This document shows positions 51,926 through 61,485 of a stretch of 64,000 nt of DNA, in pieces (positions within the stretch are counted from its first letter, which is position 1; each line of letters starts with the position of its first letter). Source of the stretch: Pyrinomonadaceae bacterium (GTDB lineage Bacteria > Acidobacteriota > Blastocatellia > Pyrinomonadales > Pyrinomonadaceae); assembly GCA_030841085.1 (NCBI GenBank), contig JAVEDP010000025.1, positions 248,001 through 312,000 of the forward strand, in the 5' to 3' direction. The notes below the pieces were generated by a model. The model was given only the letters and a program-made list of their open reading frames with translations, had not been told where the DNA came from and did no database searches. Made by a program: the position numbers and the translations under genes.

Positions 51926-52052
51926 GATGTTCGCTGGGGAAACGCGCCTCGATTTCACGGCCGGACTGTGGGGGAGACTGGTACCAAGAAACATCGAGTG
52001 GCACGCAATAAACAAACGCGCCACTCGATCAAACGAAAGCATTGGAAAACAG

Positions 52053-55000
52053 TTAGAAGATTAGCTTGAGCGAAAACTCCATTTGGCGTCGCCGCTGTTC
52101 GTTGGTATCGCGTCCAAAGTCTCCCGTGTTATTTATGTCGCCGTTCGGGGATGAACGGTTGACCCGGTTCAGCACATTGTAAGCGGAGAAACGGAACTGC
52201 ACGTTGAAAGCTTCGCTAATCGCAGAGATCGGGAAGTTCTTGAAGAGCGACGCGTCCCAATAAAACTGTTTCCGGCCGCGGAAAACGTTGCGGCCCAACG
52301 AGCCGATGTGTGGCCCACCGGGATCGCTTGCAAAGACAGGCGTGGTGGCGCATCTGAACGCAGCACGATTGAGCTCGAGACCTTGAGCCTTTTGCGCGGC
52401 TGTGGGTTTTGGATCGCCGATCAGATCGGCGCGACCGCCGTTGCAGGTAACATTGAATACCGGACCGCTCTGCGCGGTGATGATGTTATTAAGCTGAAAT
52501 CCGCCGACGACAAAATCCAGGGCTTTGGGCATGCCGCTGCCAAAACTTCGATGACGCCCAATAGGCAGATCGTAAACATTCGAGAACGTAAAGCGATGTC
52601 GTACATCTGTGTCCGAGTTACCTCGTTCGAGTTCAAATCTCAACGGATCATCAGGACCACAATCACGCGCGCTGGCACCGCCGGAACAAATGCCTCCCGG
52701 AGAATCATCAATCCCATGCGCCCAGGTGTAAGTCGAAAGCAGTGACAACCCCTTTGAAAAGCGCTTTTCAAGTTTTGTTTGCAGCGAGTCATAGCTTGAC
52801 TTACCGAAATAGCGAGTCGCGATAACCGCTCCGACTCCGGTTACTTCGCGCGCGCCTGGGCCACCTTCGTCGTTGCCGGTGCCGATATTTTGCAACACCA
52901 GCAGGTTGCGTCCCTTTGATCCCACGTAGGCAACCTCTGCGAGCCAACCTGGCCTAAACTCGTATTGGGCAGTCAAATTGTACTGGTGATACATCTCGTC
53001 TGTGCGGTTCGGATCATTGAAGAGAATCAGACCCCCGCCAGTGGGCGCCGCAAAACTAGTTCCGGCAGCCGCCACCGTGAAAGGCGCGGTCGGAATGCCG
53101 TTATCAAAAGGATTTCGAGCCCGGAAGACGGCCGGACAACCTGCCGGGTTGGTGATGGGTGTGCAACCATAGCTTGCGGAACCAGTGCCCGGATTGGCGG
53201 TCAGCGGCTGGGCGGCACTGATGTCGATCGAATAAAGCAAACCGTAGCCGCCACGAATAACCAAAGTCTTGTCAGATTTGATCCCGCTATAGGCGAACCC
53301 AATACGAGGCCCAAAATTGTTCTTGTCGGTGTTCGCAAGATCGCGTCCTCCCGGCGCATTATCGCCGGCCATTTGGATCGTCTTGGTGGCAGGAACAAAG
53401 TTCGACTGCAGATCAAACCTCTCAGTAGGGGCGGTGAAAATGTCGTAGCGCAATCCGAGGTTAAGGGTCAGATTAGGATTAACTTTCCAGTCATCCTGGA
53501 CGAAGAAGGCCATCTCTTTGCTCGACTGAAAGTATGGACCACCGGGATCACCGCGGCCAACGAAGCCGGGCTGATAGCCCAGTAAGAAATTGGCCAGCGA
53601 AGAGCCTGTATCATTCGCGCCAATTCCGTTGTAGTTACCGGAGACGAAGCCGCTGTCCGTCGTGCCATATTGATAATTGCCCTTAGTGCCGTTGTTGCGA
53701 CCGCCATCGTAGTTGCTGTTCTGTCGCACACGTAAATCGCCGCCAAACTTGAAAGAGGAATTTCCTCTTACCACTGTCACCGCGTCTGCGAAGTTAAAAT
53801 TATTAGATGTGAAATAGAAAGGGCCACCGTCTCCGGTAAACTCAGTTGCTCGATCCGTGCCCGTAAGATTGTCAACAATGCCGACCAGCACAATGCCGGT
53901 GGTATTTGGGGAAATGTTGATATTCGGGGCGCCAAGATTTGCAGTGACTTGCGGGTTGAATCCGCCGGCCCCGTTGACGCCCGTATTGAAGATGCCAATC
54001 TGAACGCGGGTAACACCAAAGCGCGCGTCGTTAATGACGGTGGGGGAAAAAATATGTGTGTCGCCCATTGTAAAACCCTTCGAATCGCCAAACTCGTCGC
54101 CTGCCGACGGACCGGCGGGCAGATCGTTTCCGTTGGGCGAGCTGCCGAGCGGAAAGAAGTTGTCGCGCGAACGAGCCGTGTTTGATCTGCTGTAACGAGC
54201 AAAGAAGTTGTTATTGCTGTGAAGGCGCTGATCGATTCGGACGTCGTAACTGTTGACTATCGCGTGTTCCTTGCGGTTGGTCGAATAGTTTCGCCCGGCG
54301 CCGGGAAGGTTGGGTAGCGGAAACGCATTTATATAGTTCCGCGCGAAGTTCGAAAAGCCGCCACAGCTCGGGCAGTTGCGAAGATCGTTTCCCGGGATCG
54401 GGGTTCCGTTGGGAGCAAAAATTGTCCCATTGGGCGCGGTAACGGTCCCACCCGCCGCTAACCGGTAGACTCTGGTACCCGGTTGAAGCAATTCACCGAA
54501 GTCGCCAACGCGCATGCGCAAAGTGGGCACCGGAACGGCCTGCGGGTCACCCGTGCCGCCAAAAATTGGGGTGCTGTTTCGCTGTCCGTTCATTGAGAAA
54601 AAGAAGAAGGAGCGGTTTCGTCCGTCGTAAATGGCTGAACCACCTTCGCCGGGTTTGGGTAAAAAAATTGGCCCGCCGACGGTGCCATAGTAGTTGTGCG
54701 TGACGTAGTTGGGAACAATATTGGTCAGGTTATCGTCGAACTTACTGGCTGCGGCGCTCCAAAAGCGGCCCTGATAAATCTCCCCTACTGTTCCATGAAC
54801 TGAATTACCGCCAGACTTGAACGTTGTTGAAATGATTCCCCCACCGGCGCGTCCTGATTCGGCAGAAGGGACGCTCGATTCAATCTTAAACTCAGCGATT
54901 GCATCCGGATTTGGATAGATGGCAATTTGGCCGAACTGCGATTCGTTGTTATCAACTCCGTCGAGAGTGAAATTATTGTTCGTCGCGCGAGCGCCGTTGA

Positions 55001-55619
55001 CAACCAGAACCGAACCACCTGATTCGCGGAAACGTGTTGACTCGGTATTGTTTTGACCGCCACCACCATTCACGAAATTACCGCCGCCTCCGAGCAGGCC
55101 CAGGTTTGGACGAGTGACGCCGGGTGAGAGCGCTGCCAGCAGGGTAAAGTTTCGTTGCGAGATCGGAAGATCGGTCACCTGTCGACCGGTGATAATATCG
55201 CCGCGTACGCTTGTCTCGCTCTCAGTAAGCGGCGCAGATTCCGCCGTCACTGTTACCGTGCCAACGCCGCCGGCAATGGCGCCGAATTTCAGGTCGAGCG
55301 GTAATCGCGCGTTCGTCTCTACCTGCACGCTCTCAACAGACAGCGTCTGAAAGCCGGGCGCGTCGACGGTTACATTGTAAGACCCGGGCACAAGATTGGT
55401 AACGGTGTATGTGCCATCGTCATTGGTTTCAGCGGTGCGCACCTCCCCGTTTTTGACGCTCGTGACTTTGACCGTAGCCCCTGCCACCAAAGCATCATTG
55501 GGATCTTTCACCGTTCCGACGATGGCTCCCTTGTTGTTTTGGGCCAGGCCTGCGATCCCGCAAAGCAGGATTGTGAGCAGAACAAAGAAAGGTTGCGCGG
55601 CGAATCGTGGCTTGCTCAT
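52053..55619 (-). CDS. TonB-dependent receptor 2 (Oar-like), maltodextrin locus
   Basis: A 1,188-residue outer-membrane receptor. The signal peptide ends ...GIAGLAQ. Then come a carboxypeptidase-regulatory-like domain (about 28-110; GTVKDPNDALVAGATVKVT, YNVTVDAPGFQTLSV), a plug (about 125-290; LVVNGARATNNNFTLDGVD, FKSGGNSVHGTV) and a large barrel ending RRQMEFSLKLIF. As first structural gene of the maltodextrin locus, behind a strong promoter at 55813-55841, it is the likely outer-membrane importer for maltodextrins, a SusC- or MalA-like role. No SusD-like lipoprotein is present. The substrate assignment rests on context only. Confidence 0.9.
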   Translation of the reverse strand: MSKPRFAAQPFFVLLTILLCGIAGLAQNNKGAIVGTVKDPNDALVAGATVKVTSVKNGEVRTAETNDDGTYTVTNLVPGSYNVTVDAPGFQTLSVESVQVETNARLPLDLKFGAIAGGVGTVTVTAESAPLTESETSVRGDIITGRQVTDLPISQRNFTLLAALSPGVTRPNLGLLGGGGNFVNGGGGQNNTESTRFRESGGSVLVVNGARATNNNFTLDGVDNNESQFGQIAIYPNPDAIAEFKIESSVPSAESGRAGGGIISTTFKSGGNSVHGTVGEIYQGRFWSAAASKFDDNLTNIVPNYVTHNYYGTVGGPIFLPKPGEGGSAIYDGRNRSFFFFSMNGQRNSTPIFGGTGDPQAVPVPTLRMRVGDFGELLQPGTRVYRLAAGGTVTAPNGTIFAPNGTPIPGNDLRNCPSCGGFSNFARNYINAFPLPNLPGAGRNYSTNRKEHAIVNSYDVRIDQRLHSNNNFFARYSRSNTARSRDNFFPLGSSPNGNDLPAGPSAGDEFGDSKGFTMGDTHIFSPTVINDARFGVTRVQIGIFNTGVNGAGGFNPQVTANLGAPNINISPNTTGIVLVGIVDNLTGTDRATEFTGDGGPFYFTSNNFNFADAVTVVRGNSSFKFGGDLRVRQNSNYDGGRNNGTKGNYQYGTTDSGFVSGNYNGIGANDTGSSLANFLLGYQPGFVGRGDPGGPYFQSSKEMAFFVQDDWKVNPNLTLNLGLRYDIFTAPTERFDLQSNFVPATKTIQMAGDNAPGGRDLANTDKNNFGPRIGFAYSGIKSDKTLVIRGGYGLLYSIDISAAQPLTANPGTGSASYGCTPITNPAGCPAVFRARNPFDNGIPTAPFTVAAAGTSFAAPTGGGLILFNDPNRTDEMYHQYNLTAQYEFRPGWLAEVAYVGSKGRNLLVLQNIGTGNDEGGPGAREVTGVGAVIATRYFGKSSYDSLQTKLEKRFSKGLSLLSTYTWAHGIDDSPGGICSGGASARDCGPDDPLRFELERGNSDTDVRHRFTFSNVYDLPIGRHRSFGSGMPKALDFVVGGFQLNNIITAQSGPVFNVTCNGGRADLIGDPKPTAAQKAQGLELNRAAFRCATTPVFASDPGGPHIGSLGRNVFRGRKQFYWDASLFKNFPISAISEAFNVQFRFSAYNVLNRVNRSSPNGDINNTGDFGRDTNEQRRRQMEFSLKLIF

Positions 55620-55759
55620 GATCTCGTCCTCGTGTGCGGTTAAGGTGAGCGCGCATCTCCAGCCAATATCTGGGGTGTGAAATGCGTCGGTCTTTTGTTG
55701 TTGAAGTTATAGGGCCATTGCATAGTGCGATTGCTTTGGCCGAACACGTGCCGCGGTAT

Positions 55760-55781
55760 GAAAACGTCAAACTGAAAACGT
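55760..55781. promoter_or_regulatory. Direct repeat GAAAACGT, possible operator
   Basis: GAAAACGT occurs at 55760-55767 and again at 55774-55781, 14 bp apart, downstream of the promoter and inside the leader of the receptor gene. This could be a binding site for the adjacent ROK repressor. The spacing exceeds one helical turn, so support is weak. Confidence 0.3.
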
Positions 55782-55812
55782 TGCGAACAGTTTGTTGTCT
55801 AATCGAACGAAG

Positions 55813-55841
55813 TATTTAATACAGTTTCAGAGGCCTGTCAA
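55813..55841 (-). promoter_or_regulatory. Promoter of the maltodextrin locus
   Basis: On the minus strand TTGACA (55836-55841), 17 bases, then TAAATA (55813-55818). The -10 overlaps the odd-length perfect palindrome GTATT-T-AATAC (55812-55822), a possible operator. Transcription would begin near 55805 with a leader of about 185 bases before the receptor ATG at 55619. Confidence 0.6.
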
Positions 55842-55918
55842 CTTTTTTTTGCGCAATTCTTAACGAGAGTGGGTCTTATTCCTGGAATTCCCGCGCATGC
55901 GATGAGGAAAACGCCACT

Positions 55919-57112
55919 TCAGGCGGCGAACGCAGCTGCAAACTTTCTGGCAAGCACCAGGCTCAGGGCGCCTCGCAAGACAGGGTTTTCACCCAAGGTG
56001 GATGGGAGAATTGTTGCCGAGGGTAATCCGCGACGAACACTATGCTCGATCGTTTCCTTGAGGGCGTCCTCAACCAGCGGCCAGGCGCGGGTTATCTCTC
56101 CGCCCACTACGACGGCTTCCGGACTGAAGCCGACTACCAGGTTTGAGATTCCAATGCCCAGATAGTGAGCTGTTTCAACGAGCGCGGCAGTGGCATTCTT
56201 TTCACCGCACAATGCGCGATCTACCAATTCTCGAAAATCGATTAGTGCCCCGTGTTCGTCGCCCGACAGTTTTTGGTGGCGTGCCAGCGCCGCCCGCTCA
56301 GACGAGAAGGCTTCCCAGCAATCGCGGTTACCGCAGGAGCACGGTACCGGCGCTTGCGTGCCGACGACCATGTGTCCAAATTCGCCGGCCGCGCCGTGCT
56401 GTCCGCGATAAACCTGTCCGTCAAAAATGATGCCGGTGCCAACGCCCTCCGCGACGAACACCAGAATAAAATCTCGGGCATCGCTCACCTCCGGCCGCCC
56501 AAACCAGAGCTCCGCCAGTGCAACCGCGTTAGCGTCGTTATCAATGATGACTGGAAGTCCGAACGCCGTTGAAATTGTCTTGGCGATTGGAATGTCGCGC
56601 CACTTAAAATAGGGAACGTAAACCGCAGTACCGGTTGAAGGATCGACCAAGCCTGGAAGGCTGACACCCACCGCTTCAATCGAACCCTTGTTTCTGACTG
56701 AGAACTCACGCACCAGACCAATAACCTTTGTCAGCGTGTTATCAGGATCTGGGTCGGTGAGAAACTGTTTTTGCTCAATAATGCGTCCAGCCAAATCACT
56801 GGTTGCGACTGTCGTACAAGTAGGCGTAATAGCCACTCCAATAGCGATCGCCTCTTTCGTACGCAGTCTTAGCAGCGTGGGCCGTCGCCCGCCGGTTGAT
56901 TCGCCTTCGCCTACTTCCTCAACCAGGCCTTCAGCGGCCAGCGCTTCGACGATCGCCGAAATAGTTGAACGCTGCAAGTCAGTCTCGCGAGCGATTTCGG
57001 CGCGCGAAATCGGCTCACGCTCGCGGATGTAGTTCAACACAATCTGCCGATTGATATCGCGGATGGTATTGAGGCGGGCTGCCTGAGTCTTTCGTAAATC
57101 AAGTCGTCGCAA
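55919..57112 (-). CDS. ROK-family transcriptional repressor (NagC/XylR type)
   Basis: A 397-residue ROK repressor. The N-terminal winged helix reads ISRAEIARETDLQRSTISAI then VEALAAEGLVEE. The ROK domain follows with zinc motif CSCGNRDCWE and sugar-binding VIIDNDANAVALAELWFG. The kinase-type phosphate loop is not conserved in the N-terminal part (GVAITPTCTTVATSD), so sugar binding without catalysis is expected. The start is TTG 57112, with GAGGAG about 11 bases upstream; no ATG is available before the HTH. It is the first gene upstream of the maltodextrin locus, same strand, 300 bases from receptor 2, and is the probable local regulator sensing glucose or a maltodextrin product. Confidence 0.88.
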   Translation of the reverse strand: MRRLDLRKTQAARLNTIRDINRQIVLNYIREREPISRAEIARETDLQRSTISAIVEALAAEGLVEEVGEGESTGGRRPTLLRLRTKEAIAIGVAITPTCTTVATSDLAGRIIEQKQFLTDPDPDNTLTKVIGLVREFSVRNKGSIEAVGVSLPGLVDPSTGTAVYVPYFKWRDIPIAKTISTAFGLPVIIDNDANAVALAELWFGRPEVSDARDFILVFVAEGVGTGIIFDGQVYRGQHGAAGEFGHMVVGTQAPVPCSCGNRDCWEAFSSERAALARHQKLSGDEHGALIDFRELVDRALCGEKNATAALVETAHYLGIGISNLVVGFSPEAVVVGGEITRAWPLVEDALKETIEHSVRRGLPSATILPSTLGENPVLRGALSLVLARKFAAAFAA

Positions 57113-57166
57113 GTTCTGAAACGCTCCTCGGGGTAGAGCTGTTATTTACGCGTCCAGGCGGTGAGG

Positions 57167-59029
57167 TTATTTGGCGGCGCCCTTTCCTTGAATGATCGTC
57201 AAGGTTTTATCAATCGCCGGGACCTCGAAAGTTTCGCTGCTGCCATTGGCCCACTGAATTTCCAATCTGTCGACCCTGGTGGCGGCGCCCAGACCGAAGT
57301 GCAGCGTCATGTCGTTTTGTGAGCAATATACAGCACCACTGATTACGTCGAGTCTTTGCCTAATTTTACCAGAGGTCAAGTAGGCAATGCTGCCTATTGC
57401 ATCTTTCGGAGTCTTCTTTCCGGGGTCACCAACAAGCCGCAGATTCAACCAGTGTCCGGCCGGAGCGGCAACGTTTCGCAGGATAGACGGCTTGCCATCC
57501 ATATTATTGATCACCAGATCGAGTCGTCCGTCACCATCCAAATCACCAACTGCCAGCCCACGGCTGGACCACGCTCTCGCGAGGGCGCTACCAGGCGCGG
57601 CGCCTACTCGATCAAATTTTCCGTTTTTGAGATTGCGGAAGAGCAACGACTGTTCGGCGAAACTGGTTCCCCACTGGTTACCATCGACCGCCGGGTAAAC
57701 GTGTCCATTTACGACAAACAAATCCAGCCACCCATCGTTATCGTAATCGAGGAAGCTGGTTCCCCAGCCGAGAAACGGAATGGTAACTTCGCCGAGCCCA
57801 GCCTGAAAAGTTACGTCGGTAAAATTTCCGTCACCATCATTGTGGTAAAGAACGTTTGAGTCGTCCGAAAAATTCGTGATATGAAAATCGACGCGCCCAT
57901 CATTGTCATAGTCACCGATGGCCAGTCCCATGCCCGCCTGCTCGCGCCCATTTTCGTTAAGCGCGACACCGGAAGGGTAGCCGACTTCTTCAAACGTTCC
58001 GTTCCCCTTATTGATGTAGAGCTGTTTCGGAGTGGAATCGTTAACCACGATCAGATCCAGTAGCCGATCTTCGTCGGCATGGACGAAAGCGGAGGTGAAA
58101 CCGTAATACTTCTGCGGATCGTTTACGCCGGCCTTCGCGCTCACGTCCTCAAAACTGCCGTCAGATTTTTGATGATAGAGAGTATCAGCCTCGCCCGGTA
58201 GTCCGCGTGGCCCACACATAACCGCCACGCCGCGAAACTGACAAAAATTTTGACCAACACCACCGGGCTTTCCCGCCTCGCTGGGACTCGGCGGCAAATT
58301 TTTCAAATCGATTTCAGCGTAACCGGGAACAAAAAGATCCAGGAGCCCATCGCCGTCGTAGTCGCCCCAACTGGCGCCCGTACTCCACCCTTTCCGCGCG
58401 ACGCCGATTTTCTCAGCCACGTCGGTAAAGGTGCCGTTCGCGTTGTTGCGATAGAGACGAGAGACACCGAAATTTGTAACGTACAAGTCAGCCCGGCCAT
58501 CGTTGTTGTAGTCGCCGACAGTCACGCCGGAGCCCCAGCGATCGTTGGCGACGCCGGCTTTGTCCGTCACGTCTTCAAATTTCCAGTTGCCCAGGTTGCG
58601 GTACAGGGCTGCCTGGGGTGGTTTTTCCTTGCCCTCGAGCGCGGGCATCGTCGAACCGTTGACTAAATAAACGTCGGGAAGTCCATCCGAATCATAATCA
58701 AAAATCGCGACGCCGCCCGAAGTCGTTTCAAAGATGTAATTTTTCTGTGGGCTGCCGGATCGATGTTTGAAGTTTGCCATCGCCGTTTTGTCGGTCACAT
58801 CTTCAAACACGACGGGAGCGTTTGCATCCGTTACTCCGACCGTGCGGCGCGAAGAATAATTAAGAGGCGTGCCGGTTGAAACCCCGCCCTGACCTTCAGG
58901 TTTCTTTGCAGGCGTTTGCGAGAAGACCAGGACCGAAACCGCCAGCGACGCCATCGTCGCCATCGTCGCAAGCAACACAAGAGGATGGAGCCGTGCTGCA
59001 CGGCCAAACTTTTTCATAGCGCTCAACAT
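57167..59029 (-). CDS. CRTAC1-family FG-GAP/ASPIC-UnbV protein, copy 1
   Basis: About 620 residues. A signal segment (PLVLLATMATMASLAVSVLV) is followed by seven or more FG-GAP/VCBS repeats with calcium-binding loops such as FDYDSDGLPDVYLVNG, GDYNNDGRADLYVTNFG and LDYDNDGWLDLFVVNG. The C-terminal ASPIC/UnbV domain (VDRLEIQWANGSSETFEV) is present. This family forms a beta-propeller, exported, with unclear function (adhesion or surface scaffolding). ATG 59029 or 59017 is likely the start, because the longer frame to 59071 would overlap the upstream gene. It shares layout with the copy 22 bases upstream. Confidence 0.9.
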   Translation of the reverse strand: MLSAMKKFGRAARLHPLVLLATMATMASLAVSVLVFSQTPAKKPEGQGGVSTGTPLNYSSRRTVGVTDANAPVVFEDVTDKTAMANFKHRSGSPQKNYIFETTSGGVAIFDYDSDGLPDVYLVNGSTMPALEGKEKPPQAALYRNLGNWKFEDVTDKAGVANDRWGSGVTVGDYNNDGRADLYVTNFGVSRLYRNNANGTFTDVAEKIGVARKGWSTGASWGDYDGDGLLDLFVPGYAEIDLKNLPPSPSEAGKPGGVGQNFCQFRGVAVMCGPRGLPGEADTLYHQKSDGSFEDVSAKAGVNDPQKYYGFTSAFVHADEDRLLDLIVVNDSTPKQLYINKGNGTFEEVGYPSGVALNENGREQAGMGLAIGDYDNDGRVDFHITNFSDDSNVLYHNDGDGNFTDVTFQAGLGEVTIPFLGWGTSFLDYDNDGWLDLFVVNGHVYPAVDGNQWGTSFAEQSLLFRNLKNGKFDRVGAAPGSALARAWSSRGLAVGDLDGDGRLDLVINNMDGKPSILRNVAAPAGHWLNLRLVGDPGKKTPKDAIGSIAYLTSGKIRQRLDVISGAVYCSQNDMTLHFGLGAATRVDRLEIQWANGSSETFEVPAIDKTLTIIQGKGAAK

Positions 59030-59051
59030 ACCACATACGCGCACAGCGATT

Positions 59052-60869
59052 TTACGGCCCGCTTCTCTCATTGATAACCAGGTAACGATTAATCTGCGGT
59101 CCGGGAATCGTCTGAACGACGCCGCTGGGCCACTTCACTTCAACCTGGCGCACACCCTCAGCCGCACCCAATCCGACAATAATGCGCGGATCATTCGAAG
59201 AGAGATAACTCCCCGACGTGTTCGCGTCGAATATCTGTTTCCTGCCGGCGCTGTCAGTGACGGTGAGGCGCGCGCCAATTCCATTCCGATTGGATTTGGA
59301 TCCGACCAGGGACAATCCCAGCCAGTGATTTTTCTTGGCACCTTCGTTTCGCAAGATGACCGGAGCACCATCAAGCGTCGCGATTGCAACATCGATTTGG
59401 CCATCGTTGTTCAAGTCGCCAAATGCTGCTCCTCGTCCGACCAGCGGATTAGCAAAAGCCGCGCCGGCGCTGGCCGATGCGTTTACAAATCCTTTGCCGG
59501 TATTGATCATCAAGAGCGGCGTCTGTTTGTATCTCAGGTAGGGATTAGTTTTTTCGATCGTATCGAGAACGTGACTTTGCGATACGAAGAGATCGCGCAG
59601 TCCGTCATTGTCGACATCGATAAACCTGGCGCCCCAACCGGAATACAGAAGAGTGATGTTGCCTATGCCCGAAGAGTTTGTGCTGTAAGTAAAACTTAAG
59701 TCCCCATCGTTGTGGTAAAGCGGATAAGTTTCGTTTGAGAGCGTGGTAATAAATATGTCCATCAGGCCGTCGTTATCATAATCAGCAACATCGATCCCCA
59801 TCCCCGCGTAGGTGCGTCCGTTCTCGTCATAGCCGGCCCCGGAAGCAATCGCGACGTCTGCAAAAGTGCCGGAACCTCTGTTGTGATATAGCGACTGCCG
59901 GACGCTGTCGTTGGCCACAAAGATGTCCATCAGGCCGTCGTTATCAAAATCACCGAAGGCGACACCCAAAGCTTTGCCGCCCGGTTCGGAGATGCCGGCT
60001 TTGACACTGACGTCTTCGAAAGTGCCGTCCGCGCGCTGCCGGTACAAAATATTTGTTGCGCCCTTGAAATTATCCGGATGGCAGAAGGCGCGATAACCCT
60101 GACGAATCTCGCCGCAATAAACCGAGCCCACTTCGAAATCCCAATCGACGTAACGTCCCACAAAAAGATCGAGCCGCCCGTCGCGGTCGTAATCCAGCCA
60201 GCCCGCACTGGTGGACCATCCCGCTGCGCCAACGCCGAGCTTCTTCGTAACGTCCTCAAACTTGCCGTCGCCGTTGTTGCGATAAAGCGCATTGCCGCCA
60301 TAGCCGGTCACGTAAAGATCTGTGTTGCCGTCGTTGTCATAATCAGCAGCGGCCACACCTATACTAAAACCGCTGCCTTTCAGTCCGGCGTTTTCGGTGA
60401 CATCTTCAAAGGTTCCGTCTGCGGTTTGGTGGTAGAGCCTATTCCAGTATTTGGCATCGCGTTTGTCAGGTGAATCTGTTCTTGCCATCGGGTCCTTCAA
60501 AGCGGCGCCGTTGGTAAAAAACAGATCCATACGACCATCGTTGTCATAGTCAAACATTGCGACTCCGCCGCCCGTTGCTTCGAGCAGATACTTCATGGAC
60601 GTGAACCCCGGCGCCCGTTTGAACCCGATGCCCGTGAAACTCGTGATGTCGGTGAAGGTAACAGGTGATTGCGCCTGGGGCGCCGGTGACGGAGGCTTCC
60701 TGATTGACGCTTCCGAACTATAGGATTTGCCGGTGCGTTGTGGACCAGGACTAGCGGTAGGACCGGGACTCGGCTGCTGGGCGACGACAGTCAGCGGTGA
60801 AACGCTTAAACAAAAAGCCGCGACCAATAGCGGTATGCGGGAATAGACTACGCGCATCAGATGAAGCAT
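59052..60869 (-). CDS. CRTAC1-family FG-GAP/ASPIC-UnbV protein, copy 2
   Basis: A 605-residue paralogue of the downstream gene. The signal peptide is followed by a Pro/Ser-rich linker (QQPSPGPTASPGPQRTG) and a calcium-loop beta-propeller (FDYDNDGRMDLFFTNG, ADYDNDGNTDLYVTGYGG, VDVDNDGLRDLFVSQ). The C-terminal ASPIC/UnbV domain reads VRQVEVKWPSGVVQTIPGP. Its ATG directly abuts the TAA stop of the small secreted protein gene (TAAATG), so the three genes form one operon. A second ATG four codons in is an alternative. Function is unknown. Confidence 0.9.
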   Translation of the reverse strand: MLHLMRVVYSRIPLLVAAFCLSVSPLTVVAQQPSPGPTASPGPQRTGKSYSSEASIRKPPSPAPQAQSPVTFTDITSFTGIGFKRAPGFTSMKYLLEATGGGVAMFDYDNDGRMDLFFTNGAALKDPMARTDSPDKRDAKYWNRLYHQTADGTFEDVTENAGLKGSGFSIGVAAADYDNDGNTDLYVTGYGGNALYRNNGDGKFEDVTKKLGVGAAGWSTSAGWLDYDRDGRLDLFVGRYVDWDFEVGSVYCGEIRQGYRAFCHPDNFKGATNILYRQRADGTFEDVSVKAGISEPGGKALGVAFGDFDNDGLMDIFVANDSVRQSLYHNRGSGTFADVAIASGAGYDENGRTYAGMGIDVADYDNDGLMDIFITTLSNETYPLYHNDGDLSFTYSTNSSGIGNITLLYSGWGARFIDVDNDGLRDLFVSQSHVLDTIEKTNPYLRYKQTPLLMINTGKGFVNASASAGAAFANPLVGRGAAFGDLNNDGQIDVAIATLDGAPVILRNEGAKKNHWLGLSLVGSKSNRNGIGARLTVTDSAGRKQIFDANTSGSYLSSNDPRIIVGLGAAEGVRQVEVKWPSGVVQTIPGPQINRYLVINERSGP

Positions 60870-61388
60870 TTACTTCGCTGCTATTACCGCATAGTCCCTG
60901 CCGCTGTAAAGACGAATTTCATTTCCTGCCTTGGTCATCATCAGCGGGCGCGGGCGCTTCATCTGAGTGTCTTTCGTGGTGGAGACCGAGAGTATTTCGT
61001 TGCCGGCCAAGTCAAGCACGTTAAGCTTCCCGTCGTTGCTGAAACCAAAACCATAAGCCCCGGTGCGCAGCTCGGAACCGTTTATCTTGATGGCTGAATC
61101 GGTGATCAAGAACCCTTCATATTTCGCCCGCACGTCAGCGGCGTATCCTGAAGTGTCAACCAGGCCGGCAATCACATAACGGTTCGAGCCAAAACGCGCG
61201 GCTGCCGAGTTACGCAACTGCGTCGGCGCGGTTAGCCCCTGAAAATAGAATCCGGGGGGTACAACTCTGGCGAGCTCAGGGCCGGTCAGTATCCTCGCTG
61301 CGTCCTGGGCCCCTACGGTAAATGGCAGAGAACATAAGATGAGCAAAATGGCGAGTGCGGTGATTGAATATCTTCCCCAACTTTTCAT
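60870..61388 (-). CDS. Small secreted protein of unknown function
   Basis: A 172-residue exported protein (signal SITALAILLILCSLPFTVGA). I do not recognise a named family. Visible features are the segment PPGFYFQGLTAPTQLRNSAA and a repeated beta pattern (GLVDTSGYAADV, GFLITDS, GFSNDGKLNVLDLAGNEIL), suggesting an all-beta fold. It is the first gene of the CRTAC1 operon, abutting copy 2, so it may be a partner or chaperone of those propeller proteins. This is inference. Confidence 0.72.
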   Translation of the reverse strand: MKSWGRYSITALAILLILCSLPFTVGAQDAARILTGPELARVVPPGFYFQGLTAPTQLRNSAAARFGSNRYVIAGLVDTSGYAADVRAKYEGFLITDSAIKINGSELRTGAYGFGFSNDGKLNVLDLAGNEILSVSTTKDTQMKRPRPLMMTKAGNEIRLYSGRDYAVIAAK

Positions 61389-61485
61389 AAACGGTTCCTC
61401 CTAATTAGAAGTGCGAGCCGCGCGCGACTTCTTGTGCAAAGTCGTTCCAGCTTTCCTTGTTAGCAGCGTCCCTTGATGATTGTCT

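Noticed and set aside
51263-52069. Plus-strand frame of 268 codons
   Set aside because: Covers the complementary strand of the small secreted protein, including its signal peptide, and has no ribosome binding site.
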